The notes under the pieces: model-generated
What the model was told of the DNA's origin: nothing
Databases searched by the model: none
What the model saw: only the letters and a program-made list of their open reading frames with translations
Assembly: GCF_049200465.1 (NCBI RefSeq)
Contig: NZ_CP120836.1
Span: 868,001-932,000, forward strand
DNA: 64,000 nucleotides
From: Leptothermofonsia sp049200465
GTDB lineage: Bacteria > Cyanobacteriota > Cyanobacteriia > Leptolyngbyales > Leptolyngbyaceae
Direction of reading: 5' to 3'
Shown: positions 36,287 through 45,260 of the stretch, piece by piece
How the letters are laid out: every line of letters starts with the position of its first letter
Position numbering within the stretch: the first letter of the stretch is position 1
Translations under genes and position numbers: made by a program

Positions 36287-37579
36287 GTGAGTACCTGGAC
36301 GTCCCACTACAATAGGCCAATCGACCAGGAAGAGCAGCAGCTCTACGATCATCTGCTAGAACTGGTTCAGATTGAGTTGCCTAGCCAGATGGTAGGGCGA
36401 TTTCGAGCATTGTTTATTGATGGGACAGGCTATCCCGATTTAGAGATAGTTGCCGCGCTTGATAGAATTACGGCTTCAAAGTCCGCTGACCAAGAGTTCC
36501 AGTATGTCTTAAACCGTTGCTGTCATATCCTGATCAATCGCTGGCAAGCTCGCCCTCAATTTCAGGCTGCCATTCCAGAACTCATCGCTATCTTTGAATC
36601 GTCTCCCTCCAAACCTTTTACCGAATATTCCCGTTCCCGCTCAATTAGACGACTGCGGGAACTAGTCAAGAAATTTGTTGAAAGTGAGCAGTACATCGTT
36701 CTGCGACGTTTAGCGCAGGTGATGGCTCATTCCAGTGAGAATGGTAGTTTGGCGGGAAGTGAGCCTATCGGTTCGTTAATTCGGCGGTACCCCTATCTCT
36801 ACGAACACTGTTTGTTGTCTGAGGGCAGCACCTATGAACACCAGCAGACCATTAGACAACTGCAAGCCCGCGCACAACGGCAGTATGAGATTGATCTGTC
36901 CCAGTATGTGACATACCAGGTGCGGCGATCGCAAATTGCCAGAACGACTTCCCCCCAAGCCGCAAGCCGAATTCTCCAACCAGTCAAAAATCCAACGCTG
37001 CTGAGTGACAAAGAATTATGTTTTGCCATCAAGCAATTTGCTGGGAGATCGCAAGGCTCATGCACCTACCGGGATATGGCTCAACGCTTTCTAACTCACA
37101 GCAGCCAAACCCAGTCATTCCAGTCCTTTAAGGACGACCTCTACGAATACATCATCGCCTCGGTTGACCCTGAGTATGGCAAACGCCAATTTAATAACCA
37201 GCTCTATCACCAACTCAAAAGTACCCTGCCGGAAAGCGACACCCAGAAGGTGAACGACTTTTTAGTGGTTAGAACGTGCAGCCAATTATTGAACTTTTTG
37301 GTGGTTGAAAGTTTACAGAAACCCCAGCATTATATTTTCGTCGATTTGATTTCTAACATTGGTCCAACCCTGGCAACCGGACTATTGCTGAAAATTGTCC
37401 TGATTTGCCGCAAGGTAAAACCCTATCTTGAAAAACGCTTCTCGATCCTGTTCAATCACTATGAGACCTGTGCGCGGGATGCCGTGCAGTGGCTTGTACA
37501 GGCAATGGAAAATTTGAATGTAGCATTTAGCACAAACTTCAGTACAAGTGATCTCTCATTTATAAATCAAATTGCCTGA
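36287..37579 (+). CDS. conserved protein of unknown function, about 430 aa
   Basis: Starts at GTG 36287 (STWTSHYNRPIDQEEQQLYD), with GGGAG 11 bp upstream; TTG at 36263 is an alternative. The protein looks all-helical and soluble, rich in Leu/Gln/Arg, with phrases DQEFQYVLNRCCHILINRWQ, SIRRLRELVKKFVESEQYIV and IGSLIRRYPYLYEHCLLSEG. I recall no enzymatic motif. Genes of this kind seem confined to cyanobacteria, but I cannot name a family. It sits between rel and rpsU, all on the same strand, with long spacers on both sides. Confidence 0.75.
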   Translation: MSTWTSHYNRPIDQEEQQLYDHLLELVQIELPSQMVGRFRALFIDGTGYPDLEIVAALDRITASKSADQEFQYVLNRCCHILINRWQARPQFQAAIPELIAIFESSPSKPFTEYSRSRSIRRLRELVKKFVESEQYIVLRRLAQVMAHSSENGSLAGSEPIGSLIRRYPYLYEHCLLSEGSTYEHQQTIRQLQARAQRQYEIDLSQYVTYQVRRSQIARTTSPQAASRILQPVKNPTLLSDKELCFAIKQFAGRSQGSCTYRDMAQRFLTHSSQTQSFQSFKDDLYEYIIASVDPEYGKRQFNNQLYHQLKSTLPESDTQKVNDFLVVRTCSQLLNFLVVESLQKPQHYIFVDLISNIGPTLATGLLLKIVLICRKVKPYLEKRFSILFNHYETCARDAVQWLVQAMENLNVAFSTNFSTSDLSFINQIA

Positions 37580-37949
37580 ACTACCTCTCTCAGCCTGTCG
37601 GGAAGGAGGAACTTACGCTAATCTTTCATTTTAAACAAAATCCCTAGAATAGGATTTTGACGGAAGAATTTTGTTTTCCTGATTTATTTCGCTTATCATG
37701 AACTCTCAGAAGAGCATTAACACTCAACAGCGATTTCATATTAGATTAGACTAGAAAAGCATGTTTTAGATTTGTTGCGGTAAAGACTGGTGCTGATTGA
37801 TTTTCGGCGCGTTGGCCCAGTCTTTCCAGGGGCTGATGTTGCTGGAATGAGTTTCTCTCAGCGTATTTTTCCGCTTCTGGATACGCAGGTTCCAGTAGGC
37901 TACAGAGTTAACCTTTCATTGCAGTTGTTTTTTGGAGAGAGTAGTACGA

Positions 37950-38129
37950 ATGACTCAGGTAGTTCTTGGTGAAAATGAAGGAATTGATTCAGCATTGCGG
38001 CGATTTAAGCGGCAGGTTTCAAAGGCTGGAATTTTGGCTGATCTAAGATCTCATCGGCACTTTGAAACCCCCCTTGAGAAACGCAAGCGGAAGGCGATCG
38101 TTGCTCGTCGCAAAAGACGTTATAACTAG
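37950..38129 (+). CDS. rpsU: 30S ribosomal protein S21 (bS21)
   Basis: 59 residues from the ATG at 37950 (MTQVVLGENEGIDSALRRFK), with GGAGAG about 10 bp upstream. The C-terminus KRKRKAIVARRKRRYN is typically basic. S21 binds the small-subunit platform near the anti-Shine-Dalgarno region. A 370-bp spacer separates it from the previous gene. A strong terminator lies 100 bp downstream. Confidence 0.95.
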   Translation: MTQVVLGENEGIDSALRRFKRQVSKAGILADLRSHRHFETPLEKRKRKAIVARRKRRYN

Positions 38130-38232
38130 ACGTTATAACTAAACGGTTGGTTTACGTTTCTATCCAAAATAAGCTAACTGCTGTCCTCAAGTAAGTTTGA
38201 CAGCAATTTATCTAACTATGAAATAAGTAATA

Positions 38233-38263
38233 AGGAGCAGACTAACATCTGCTCCTTTTTTTC
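38233..38263 (+). terminator. intrinsic terminator of rpsU
   Basis: AAGGAGCAGA, loop CTAACA, TCTGCTCCTT, then seven T in all: a perfect 10-bp stem running into a T-tract. It is the clearest Rho-independent terminator in the window. Confidence 0.92.
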
Positions 38264-38398
38264 TTAGGACTAATTTTCAAGCTTTTGAAAAGCGATCGGG
38301 TCGTGTTTCAAAAATGTTGTTTTTGTCAGTAGCAGGGTTCCATAGAAGGTCCCTATAGAAGAGCAATCACAAATTTTGCGATACTAACAGCGATCGCT

Positions 38399-38515
38399 AC
38401 TAAGTAGCTAGACGCAATCAAATCAAGGATAGCTTTGGGGGTGGAGAGGGAACAGCCCCCATTCCCCTTATTACAGTTAATCAGGTTATTACAGGTTATT
38501 ACAGTTAATCAGGGC
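38399..38515. repeat. AAGTAGCTAG repeat, truncated copy
   Basis: The left end TAAGTAGCTAGACGCAATCAAATCAAGGATAG-like sequence matches the 43403 copy, but the right end is replaced by a duplicated ATTACAGTTAATCAGG (about 38468-38513). It ends at the stop of the low-temperature-induced gene. Confidence 0.7.
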
Positions 38516-38522
38516 TGCCTCC

Positions 38523-38864
38523 CTACTTGTTTTGAACTTTGTCCATTACCCGCTCGATGACCTCTTGAGCAGTAGTTGCCCCCTGGCTGTTAGAGGGGCG
38601 CTTCATATTCTCCTTACCAGCCTTTCCTTGAACTTCATTCAACCCGCCACCCGTTCTTGCCTGGACCTCCTCCATAGACTGGGGAGCATTTTGAAGGGTA
38701 TCCTGGGCTCTTTTAGTGTAAATTTTAGCAGCTTTGCCTTCCTGAGTTGTGGAGTCATTAGAAGCTGCAAAAGCAGGAGCGGTGGAAGTGAAAATTAGCA
38801 GGGTACAGGTAAAAATAATCACTAAAAAGCGCAGAGAGTTTAGAACCGCTGAGATGAGTTTCAT
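38523..38864 (-). CDS. low-temperature-induced family exported protein
   Basis: 113 residues from the ATG at 38864 (MKLISAVLNSLRFLVIIFTC), with a clear signal peptide ending TAPAFA. The mature part contains AKIYTKRAQDTLQNAPQSME, GGLNEVQGKAGKENMKRPSN and a charged helical end. This matches the small cyanobacterial proteins annotated as low-temperature-induced, which also resemble stress-inducible hydrophilic proteins. Its biochemical role is unknown; export to the periplasm or thylakoid lumen is inferred from the signal. Confidence 0.85.
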   Translation of the reverse strand: MKLISAVLNSLRFLVIIFTCTLLIFTSTAPAFAASNDSTTQEGKAAKIYTKRAQDTLQNAPQSMEEVQARTGGGLNEVQGKAGKENMKRPSNSQGATTAQEVIERVMDKVQNK

Positions 38865-38958
38865 ATCAAATTTCTCCAGAGTTAGTATTGCCATTTTGAA
38901 TCAACGGGTTAAACATCAAAGCTGATTGCACAATTGGCGACTACAACTGTGTTGAATG

Positions 38959-39084
38959 AAAATAGGCTGCTATACCGCTCCCAAACTATTTTTGAACAAG
39001 GGGGAGTGGGGGCGAAGCCCTCACGCAGGGGGATAACCTCTGCACCCCATTCAAATTTCAAAAAGGAGCGCTACAGCTATTTTC
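38959..39084. repeat. palindromic repeat with AAAATAG ends
   Basis: The left end AAAATAGGCTGCTATACCGCTCC and right end GGAGCGCTACAGCTATTTT are near-perfect inverted repeats. The interior has GGGGGCGAAGCCCTC and TGCACCCCATTCAAATTTCA, as in the 20906 and 22957 copies. It lies in the 490-bp spacer before the 39356 gene, the rest of which shows nothing clear. Confidence 0.8.
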
Positions 39085-39355
39085 AAGTCAGCAAACCGCT
39101 TCAAAATAAAAGCAATTAAAAGCAGTCGGAATGCAACCGTTTTTGAGTTTTTCTATTGAGATACAGGTGATGAGATACAGGTGAGTTTCTTGTCTAACAA
39201 TTGCTATTTACGCAAATTAAAGCCCCATCCCACATCTATATCTCGACTGAAGTGTGTGTTCTCCTCAAAAGGTTTAATTCTTCCTGAGAGCGATCCGATT
39301 TTTATTTCTAAAGGAAGATGATTTCGATAAAACCGAGACTGCCGTTTCCTGGTTA

Positions 39356-39670
39356 CTACCAATTGGTTTGACGAGTTAAAAATTCAACTTTTGGCAGCAG
39401 GGGATCCTGCACTACACCAACGCCTACAAACCCCCAACGCTTAAGCAAACTATCTAATTGGGAACCAGGGACGGATTCAACACCAAATTGATTGGCTACA
39501 TCTGAACCGTGGGTATTGAGGTAGCTGAGTGCGTCGAAATGTTCGGAGAATACAAGCAGATAGCCTGGATCTGAATTCTGATCTGCTGTTTTTGGAGCAC
39601 GGTTGAGGTGAGCAGCCAGGTAACTGCCATCGAGTTTGGAGCGAACCAGGTAATAAATTTGAGAATACAT
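39356..39670 (-). CDS. conserved small cyanobacterial protein of unknown function
   Basis: 104 residues starting MYSQIYYLVRSKLDGSYLAA. No membrane segment or signal is seen. The phrases GYLLVFSEHFDALSYLNTHG and LDSLLKRWGFVGVGVVQDPL give it a compact alpha/beta look. It follows the peptide permease gene by 27 bp on the same strand, so it is likely part of the apt-permease transcript. I recall similar unnamed cyanobacterial proteins. Confidence 0.75.
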   Translation of the reverse strand: MYSQIYYLVRSKLDGSYLAAHLNRAPKTADQNSDPGYLLVFSEHFDALSYLNTHGSDVANQFGVESVPGSQLDSLLKRWGFVGVGVVQDPLLPKVEFLTRQTNW

Positions 39671-39697
39671 GGATGACCTTTGAACAGGGTCAGAGTG

Positions 39698-40747
39698 CTA
39701 GCTTATACTATCCAGTTTGATGCGCGGATCGACCACTTTCAAGAGTAGATCTGCCAGGAGATTCCCAACAATGAGCATGACAGCCCCCATCATCAAACTG
39801 GCCATGACCAGGTAGAGGTCTTGGGATTGCATCGCCTGGAGGATCAACCGTCCCAGACCGGGCCAGTTAAAAAAATATTCGGTAATAAAAGCACCGCTCA
39901 GAAGGCTGGCAAATTCAAAGCCCAGCAGCGTAATCAGGGGGTTAACGGCATTCCGCAGGGCATGGATATAAATGACTTTGTTTTCGGGCAGCCCTTTGGC
40001 ACGAGCGGTTTGGATATAATCCTGACGGAGGACATCCAGCAGTTGCCCGCGGGTGATGCGTTGTAGCCCTGCAAAGCTGGTGATGCTGAGGGCAATGGTA
40101 GGCAGAATGAGATGCCAACCGATATCAAGGATTTTGCCCAGGGGAGTAAGGTCGGCATGGTCAATGCTGGTCATATCGCCTACGGGAAAGAGAGGAGCCG
40201 TATTCTGTGCCAGGATCAGCAGCATCAAGGCCGCGATGAAACTGGGGAAGCCCTGCCCGATGTAACTAATGACACGCAAAATTCGGTCAACCAGGCGATT
40301 CTGATTAACTGCGCCAATAATTCCGAGGGGAATGGCAACTGTCCAGGTAACCACGAGAGAGGCGATCGCCATTAGCAGGGTAGCGGGCACCCGTTCCCAC
40401 AGTAAGGATGCAACCGAACGCTGGTAGACAAAGCTGGTACCAAAGTTTCCCTGGGAAACAACCTGCCAGAGCCAGCGAAGGTATTGTTCAGGCCAGGATT
40501 TGTCCAGTCCAAACTGTTTTCTCAGTTGCTCAATCCGCTCAGGAGAGATTTTGGGGTTCTCTCGTAGGGCATCCAGATAGTCTCCCGGAGCTAGTTGAAT
40601 GATGAAAAAACACAGGATTGATGCCAGAAACAGCGTTAAAAGCCCCTGCAATACCCGCTTAACGATGTAGGCAAAGGTATCGCTAGTAAAAAACGCGAAG
40701 AGGGCATCGATACCCGTTTCTAGTCTGCTCTGATTGGAGGTGGTCAT
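39698..40747 (-). CDS. DppB/OppB-type ABC transporter permease
   Basis: A 349-residue inner-membrane protein with six helices. The N-terminal signature FIIQLAPGDYLDALRENPKI and the EAA-loop equivalent AKGLPENKVIYIHALRNAVN identify the DppB-type permease of peptide/nickel ABC importers. It is co-directional with apt (23 bp apart). No DppC, binding protein or ATPase is adjacent. The double-ATPase gene at 17142-18845 is a possible energiser of the same transporter. Confidence 0.93.
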   Translation of the reverse strand: MTTSNQSRLETGIDALFAFFTSDTFAYIVKRVLQGLLTLFLASILCFFIIQLAPGDYLDALRENPKISPERIEQLRKQFGLDKSWPEQYLRWLWQVVSQGNFGTSFVYQRSVASLLWERVPATLLMAIASLVVTWTVAIPLGIIGAVNQNRLVDRILRVISYIGQGFPSFIAALMLLILAQNTAPLFPVGDMTSIDHADLTPLGKILDIGWHLILPTIALSITSFAGLQRITRGQLLDVLRQDYIQTARAKGLPENKVIYIHALRNAVNPLITLLGFEFASLLSGAFITEYFFNWPGLGRLILQAMQSQDLYLVMASLMMGAVMLIVGNLLADLLLKVVDPRIKLDSIS

Positions 40748-40770
40748 TGGGGAACTGGCTGGCCGCTATG

Positions 40771-41286
40771 CTAATACTCGACAAGGGTAATGATGGGCAC
40801 TTCGGGCAATTGTTTCCGCCCACTCAAATCTTTTAACTCAATTACGAACGCAAAGCCCACCAGGGTACAACCAGTTTGCTGGACTAGTTTTGCCGTAGCG
40901 CCTGCGGTGCCACCCGTTGCAATCACATCATCCACAATCAGAATTTTGCTATCGGGTGGATGCAGAGCATCCTGATGCACTTCTAGACGGTCCATACCGT
41001 ACTCTAGCTCGTATTCCACTGAATGGACAGCCGCAGGAAGTTTACCGGGTTTGCGAACGGGAATAAAACCAGCTCCTAGCTTACAGGCCAGTGGTGCGCC
41101 AAAAATAAAACCACGCGACTCCATCCCGACCACAAAATCCGCTGACAAGGGAGCGCACTTTTCTGCCAGGGTATCGATGGTGTAGCGCAGCCCTTCAGCG
41201 TCGCGCAGGAGGGTAGTGATGTCTTTAAAGTTGATTCCGGGTTTGGGGAAGTCTGGGATTTCGCGAATGAGGGTCTTGATGTCCAT
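40771..41286 (-). CDS. apt: adenine phosphoribosyltransferase
   Basis: A 171-residue purine-salvage enzyme that makes AMP from adenine and PRPP. MDIKTLIREIPDFPKPGINF is the usual opening, and ILIVDDVIATGGTAGATAKL holds the PRPP-binding motif. GMESRGFIFGAPLA is a further family block. It is cytosolic and of normal length. It heads a likely transcript with the permease and the 104-aa protein. Confidence 0.96.
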   Translation of the reverse strand: MDIKTLIREIPDFPKPGINFKDITTLLRDAEGLRYTIDTLAEKCAPLSADFVVGMESRGFIFGAPLACKLGAGFIPVRKPGKLPAAVHSVEYELEYGMDRLEVHQDALHPPDSKILIVDDVIATGGTAGATAKLVQQTGCTLVGFAFVIELKDLSGRKQLPEVPIITLVEY

Positions 41287-41475
41287 GAACTTAAGGTTAG
41301 GGATTGTTTACCTTTCTGCCTTTGCATGGTAGCAGGGCAGTGACTCCATCAAGATACCGTTTCAGTTGAAATTATTTGTAAATGATCTGACCAAGTTGGG
41401 AAACGGAGATTCCTGCGATCGCGTACATTGTTGAAAGGTTGAAAGCAATTGGTTCTAAGGGGCCTGAAAACATTT

Positions 41476-41841
41476 GTGAAATACTTTTTCTTATCCGATG
41501 GCTGGACGGTTGGCAGGGTTTGGGAGTTGGGCGGACTGTGGAATGAAACCGCCTGGAGGCGCAAACCTGAAATCCACCAACTAGAGCTTTGCATATGGGA
41601 ACAGGGAAAAAAATTGTGGCTTTACCGCGTTGAGGATGCCGTGCTCATGGTTGAAGTAAAGCCAACCGCCGAAGCCCAGCTCGATTCCTCTGCTAAAAAC
41701 ATTGGTCAAGTCGTTCTCAAACGTTTGATCAGCGCTGATCAGGTAATTGATTTGTTGTGTACTGCAGATCTGTCTGCCAATGGAAAATTGGGAGCCAGGA
41801 GCGAGTGGGTGAAGGGTGAGGAGAGAGGAGTGGTGGAGTAA
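41476..41841 (+). CDS. conserved cyanobacterial protein of unknown function
   Basis: About 121 residues from the GTG at 41476 (KYFFLSDGWTVGRVWELGGL). The first 85 residues look conserved: LWNETAWRRKPEIHQLELCI, GKKLWLYRVEDAVLMVEVKP, then KRLISADQVIDLLCTADLSA. The last 20 residues run into G/A-rich spacer-like sequence (GEERGVVE) and may have arisen by extension into a minisatellite. No family name is known to me. Confidence 0.7.
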   Translation: MKYFFLSDGWTVGRVWELGGLWNETAWRRKPEIHQLELCIWEQGKKLWLYRVEDAVLMVEVKPTAEAQLDSSAKNIGQVVLKRLISADQVIDLLCTADLSANGKLGARSEWVKGEERGVVE

Positions 41842-41859
41842 TCGGGTGAGGGAGTGGGG

Positions 41860-41935
41860 AAGTTTTGAATTCTAAGTTTTGAATTCTAAGTTTTTTGAAT
41901 TCTAAGTTTTGAGTTCTAAGTTTTGAGTTTGAGTT
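41860..41935. repeat. 14-bp tandem repeat (GAATTCTAAGTTTT)
   Basis: About five copies of GAATTCTAAGTTTT with small changes (GAGTTCTAAGTTTT in the later units). It is too short and spacer-less for a CRISPR array. Confidence 0.85.
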
Positions 41936-42007
41936 GCCCCCTTTCGCCTTTCATCTTTCACCTTTTGTCTTCGTTACTCCATCACTCCCCCACTCCTTGC
42001 TTTACCA

Positions 42008-42823
42008 TCAGTTCTTTGCCGTTGATTGTTGCAAATTCACCGTTTGTCGCAACAAGGTTACCCGACGGCTATCGACTACCATGGCCCAGAAGCCGCGATC
42101 GGTTAACTTTTGCAAAATGGCATTAGCAGAAGCCTGGTCAGCCGTGTGGACAGCCAAAAGATAGGGACGCTGACCATAGGAAACCAGTCCAATTTCGTTG
42201 CCAATCAATTGCTGCACTTTCAGCGCGAGTTCTGGGCGATTGAAGTAGTTAACCAGAACTGCATAGCCTGCTCCTAAAGGTTTGGGATTGAAGGCCGTGG
42301 GTGGGCGAGAAACAGCGGCGGTTTGCACCGGAACCTGGGAGGAAACTGGGGCAGCTGGGGAACGCGGGGATGCCAGTGGCGGAGTTACCGAAGGTTCGGA
42401 TGAAGGGGTAGGGGCGATCGCCTGTCCTTCCGCTGTTGAAGTTTCCCGTAGGCGAGCTACAAAAGCCGATAATCCGGCAGACTCATTCAAATACCTGACC
42501 CAGGCATTGGCCGTATCTACCGTAGTAAACCCACTCACCCGTGTCACCACATCATCTAAATAGTTGCAAACTGTAAATCTGGCGCTGGCAGGCAATGTCC
42601 GCCGCGCTTTGTCCTGGACTTCGGGGGTGCCGCTCTTAATCAGCAGAATATACTCGCCGGGATTGGGGGGCTGGCAGGTGGGGTAAGCAGGGGTCTGAGC
42701 GGGCGCGTCTGAGGGAAAGGGTGGAGGAGAAATCTGGGCGATCGCCTGTGGCACCAAGAATAACCCCACAGCTAACAATGTCAGCCTCAGCGAACCTTTC
42801 AATGCTTGGGTAGTTCGGTACAT
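42008..42823 (-). CDS. secreted protein with two SPOR-like or repeat domains
   Basis: 271 residues starting MYRTTQALKGSLRLTLLAVG, with AAGGAAGG 4 bp before the ATG and a signal peptide ending AIAQ. The mature protein has an N-terminal domain (GEYILLIKSGTPEVQDKARR to about residue 135), a Pro/Ser/Thr-rich linker (about 140-185) and a second domain (LGAGYAVLVNYFNRPELALK to the end). Both domains have the strand-helix-strand pattern of peptidoglycan-binding SPOR domains, but I do not see a firm signature. Function unknown. Confidence 0.7.
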   Translation of the reverse strand: MYRTTQALKGSLRLTLLAVGLFLVPQAIAQISPPPFPSDAPAQTPAYPTCQPPNPGEYILLIKSGTPEVQDKARRTLPASARFTVCNYLDDVVTRVSGFTTVDTANAWVRYLNESAGLSAFVARLRETSTAEGQAIAPTPSSEPSVTPPLASPRSPAAPVSSQVPVQTAAVSRPPTAFNPKPLGAGYAVLVNYFNRPELALKVQQLIGNEIGLVSYGQRPYLLAVHTADQASANAILQKLTDRGFWAMVVDSRRVTLLRQTVNLQQSTAKN

Positions 42824-42949
42824 AGAACCTTCCTTTGGGAGTCTGGGAGTGATAGACGGCCCTTTTCGCCTGGCAAGTTTAAAGCACTCAAGTTTGAAAC
42901 ACTATTTTACTTTTGAAGCGCTATTCTACTGGAGATTTTCAAAAGCGGA

Positions 42950-43279
42950 TCAAGAGGCTGTGGCTAAGGAGGCCAAAGGTTGAGGAATGGTATCTGACGG
43001 GGCGTTGAATTCACCCATAGCCACAAATTCCAGGCGGAGTTTGAGCCAGGTAATGAATTGAGGATTGGTGGAGACGATAGCCGCAGCAGGTTGGGGACAT
43101 TTTTTCTTGATTTCCGCCATTTCTGGCGCTTCCAGGAAGGCAGGTTGCTTAATCAACCAAAAGTCGATTTCCTTCTCCTGCTCCTGGTAGTGGCGAGTGC
43201 GCTCTCTCAAAACTTCTTCCAGGGGTTCTTCTTCAGTCAGAAAGCGCTGGCTGGCAAGGACGTAGTAGTAGGTTTGCAT
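42950..43279 (-). CDS. ycf54: Ycf54, Mg-protoporphyrin monomethyl ester cyclase subunit
   Basis: A 109-residue protein starting MQTYYYVLASQRFLTEEEPL. LEEVLRERTRHYQEQEKEID, APEMAEIKKKCPQPAAAIVS and TNPQFITWLKLRLEFVAMGE match Ycf54/DUF2488. It is an auxiliary subunit of the oxygen-dependent cyclase that forms ring E of chlorophyll, acting on the thylakoid or plasma membrane. No catalytic motif is expected. It stands alone here. Confidence 0.93.
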   Translation of the reverse strand: MQTYYYVLASQRFLTEEEPLEEVLRERTRHYQEQEKEIDFWLIKQPAFLEAPEMAEIKKKCPQPAAAIVSTNPQFITWLKLRLEFVAMGEFNAPSDTIPQPLASLATAS

Positions 43280-43402
43280 TTTTGAGAGTTGTTAGTTGTT
43301 AGTAAGGGGTCAGGGTCAGGAAAGAGGAGAGGTTGGAGAGGGGGCGGAGTGGTCTCAAACACAAAATCGCTCAGAATCAGAGGACTAAGAGCGAAATCTC
43401 CA

Positions 43403-43520
43403 GTAAGTAGCTAGACACAATTAAATTAAGGATAATTTCGGGGGTGGAGGGGGTGAAACCCTCTGCCTGGGGGCGCAACCCCCACTTCCCCCTTACCAAT
43501 TAATTATGACTACCTACTTA
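43403..43520. repeat. AAGTAGCTAG-ended palindromic repeat, copy 4
   Basis: TAAGTAGCTAGACACAATTAA at the left and TAATTATGACTACCTACTTA at the right are imperfect inverted repeats. GGGGGCGCAACCCCC and GGGGTGAAACCC lie inside. It is complete and similar to 29170-29290, inverted. Confidence 0.85.
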
Positions 43521-43615
43521 ATTCCAAATATTGAGTATAGGAGCTTGTGTCCACAAGAGTCTTTAGATTTCAGGGTTTTATTTAAACTTAAGGAAGTGAT
43601 CTCATATTTCTTAAC

Positions 43616-44338
43616 TCACAAATCTCCCCGGATGGCCTGCTTCATTTCGCGGACGGCACGCTCTAACCCAACAAGAACGGCACGGCTGATGATGGTGTGT
43701 CCGATATTGAGTTCCTCCATACCGGGGAGGCAGGCGATTGGATAAACGTTCCAGTAGGTGAGCCCGTGTCCCGCGTTGACTCGTAAGCCTGCGGCGATCG
43801 CCAATCCACATCCTTCTGCTAAAGTCTTGAGTTCTTTCTCCCGGCTGGCTTCGGTTTGGGCTTCGGCGTACTGGCCAGTGTGGAGTTCAATAAATCTGGC
43901 TTTCACTTCCGCTGCTGTTTCAATCTGGCGCGGATCGGCGTCGATGAACAGGCTAACGGGAATACCGGCTTCCTGAAGCTTATCCACGACTTCTGCCATG
44001 CGGTCTGTCTGTCCTGCCACATCTAAACCACCTTCGGTGGTAACTTCTTCTCGCCGTTCGGGAACGAGGGTAACGTAGTCGGGTTTAATATCGAGGGCGA
44101 TCGCGACCATTTCATCCGTAGCCGCCATTTCCAGGTTCAGGTGGGTGCGAACGGTTTGCCGTAACAGGCGCACATCCCGATCTTGAACATGTCTGCGGTC
44201 CTCGCGCAGATGAACGGTGATGCCGTCCGCCCCTCCCAACTCTGCTAAAACCGCTGCTGCAACGGGGTCAGGTTCCACCGTCCGTCTCGCCTGTCGAATC
44301 GTGGCAACGTGGTCAATGTTAACGCCAAGGGTGGGCAA
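43616..44338 (-). CDS. pdxJ: pyridoxine 5'-phosphate synthase
   Basis: 240 residues from a TTG start at 44338 (PTLGVNIDHVATIRQARRTV). This start is chosen because GGAGG lies 7 bp upstream and the protein then has the usual PdxJ length; longer in-frame starts add over 100 unrelated residues and overlap the HAD gene. GADGITVHLREDRRHVQDRD and DYVTLVPERREEVTTEGGLD are family blocks. It condenses 1-deoxyxylulose-5-phosphate and aminoacetone phosphate in vitamin B6 synthesis. It diverges from the HAD gene. Confidence 0.93.
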   Translation of the reverse strand: MPTLGVNIDHVATIRQARRTVEPDPVAAAVLAELGGADGITVHLREDRRHVQDRDVRLLRQTVRTHLNLEMAATDEMVAIALDIKPDYVTLVPERREEVTTEGGLDVAGQTDRMAEVVDKLQEAGIPVSLFIDADPRQIETAAEVKARFIELHTGQYAEAQTEASREKELKTLAEGCGLAIAAGLRVNAGHGLTYWNVYPIACLPGMEELNIGHTIISRAVLVGLERAVREMKQAIRGDL

Positions 44339-44428
44339 GGGGAGTCCTCCATGGGTGAAAAGGTTCACATTTGATTTTAAGGGAGGAGTGGGGTAGAAGT
44401 GGGGGATGGGGAGATGGGGAGATGAGTG

Positions 44429-45112
44429 ATGGGAGATAAAAGCGATCGCAAGTTTCCCAGGGTGATTTTTCTGGATGCCGTTGGAACCCTGTTTGGGGTG
44501 CGGGGGAGTGTTGGCGAGATTTATGGGGAAGTTGCGCGTCGGTTTGGGGTTGAGGTTTCTGCGGTGGCTCTGAATCGGGCTTTTTTCAGAAGCTTTAAGG
44601 CAGCAGGAGCGCCTGCGTTTGAGGAAACGGATCCGGTCACAATTCAGAGGAAGGAGTTTGCGTGGTGGCGGGCGATCGCAATCCAAACGTTTCAGCAGGT
44701 GGATGCATTCCAGCGCTTTTCCAACTTTGAAGAATTTTTTGCTGAACTGTATGCTCACTTTGCTGCGGCTGAACCCTGGTTTCTGTATCCCGATGTGCGT
44801 CCGGCCTTAGAACGATGGCAAGCAATGGGAGTGCAGCTTGGTGTCCTGTCTAATTTTGATTCACGTCTTTACAAGGTACTCCAAGCACTCGATTTAATGG
44901 ATTATTTTGCATCGATTACGATTTCGACGGAAGTGGGAGCAGCTAAACCCGATGCGAAAATTTTTGCGATCGCTCTCCAAAAACACGATTGCCTTCCTGA
45001 GTTTGCATGGCATATCGGCGATAGCTTTGAAGAAGATTACCAGGCTGCTTTGGCTATAGGAATGCGAGGTATTTGGCTACGGAGAAAAGCTGTAGTAGGT
45101 GATAGGGGATAG
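44429..45112 (+). CDS. HAD-IA family hydrolase
   Basis: About 227 residues from the ATG at 44429; a GTG directly before it is also possible. Motif I is FLDAVGTLFG (nucleophilic Asp), motif II LGVLSNFDSR, motif III the Lys of GAAKPDAKIF, and motif IV HIGDSFEEDY. Lacking the second Asp of motif I (DAVGT rather than DxDGT), it resembles the REG-2/HDHD3-like HAD-IA group, whose substrates are mostly unknown. Probably a cytosolic phosphatase. The last few residues (AVVGDRG) look like read-in from spacer sequence. Confidence 0.88.
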   Translation: MGDKSDRKFPRVIFLDAVGTLFGVRGSVGEIYGEVARRFGVEVSAVALNRAFFRSFKAAGAPAFEETDPVTIQRKEFAWWRAIAIQTFQQVDAFQRFSNFEEFFAELYAHFAAAEPWFLYPDVRPALERWQAMGVQLGVLSNFDSRLYKVLQALDLMDYFASITISTEVGAAKPDAKIFAIALQKHDCLPEFAWHIGDSFEEDYQAALAIGMRGIWLRRKAVVGDRG

Positions 45113-45218
45113 GTTCAGTGTATTGATCAAGTGGGAATAACGTCTCGTGTTATTACAGGTAGGGGCTGCCGGGTAGGGGAGTGTTGTTACCTGATCAGAG
45201 ACCGAGCCCCCAAATAGA

Positions 45219-45245
45219 CATTCCCAGGCATAGCCTGGGAACGAG
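45219..45245. repeat. REP-like hairpin ending AACGAG
   Basis: CCCAGGC ATA GCCTGGG forms a perfect 7-bp hairpin followed by AACGAG. It shares the tail with the units at 28929-28946 and 60572-60590, although the stems differ. Confidence 0.65.
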
Positions 45246-45260
45246 GGGAAATAGGGAGGG

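Noticed and set aside
41860..41935. Possible CRISPR array
   Set aside because: 14-bp units without spacers; a simple tandem repeat.
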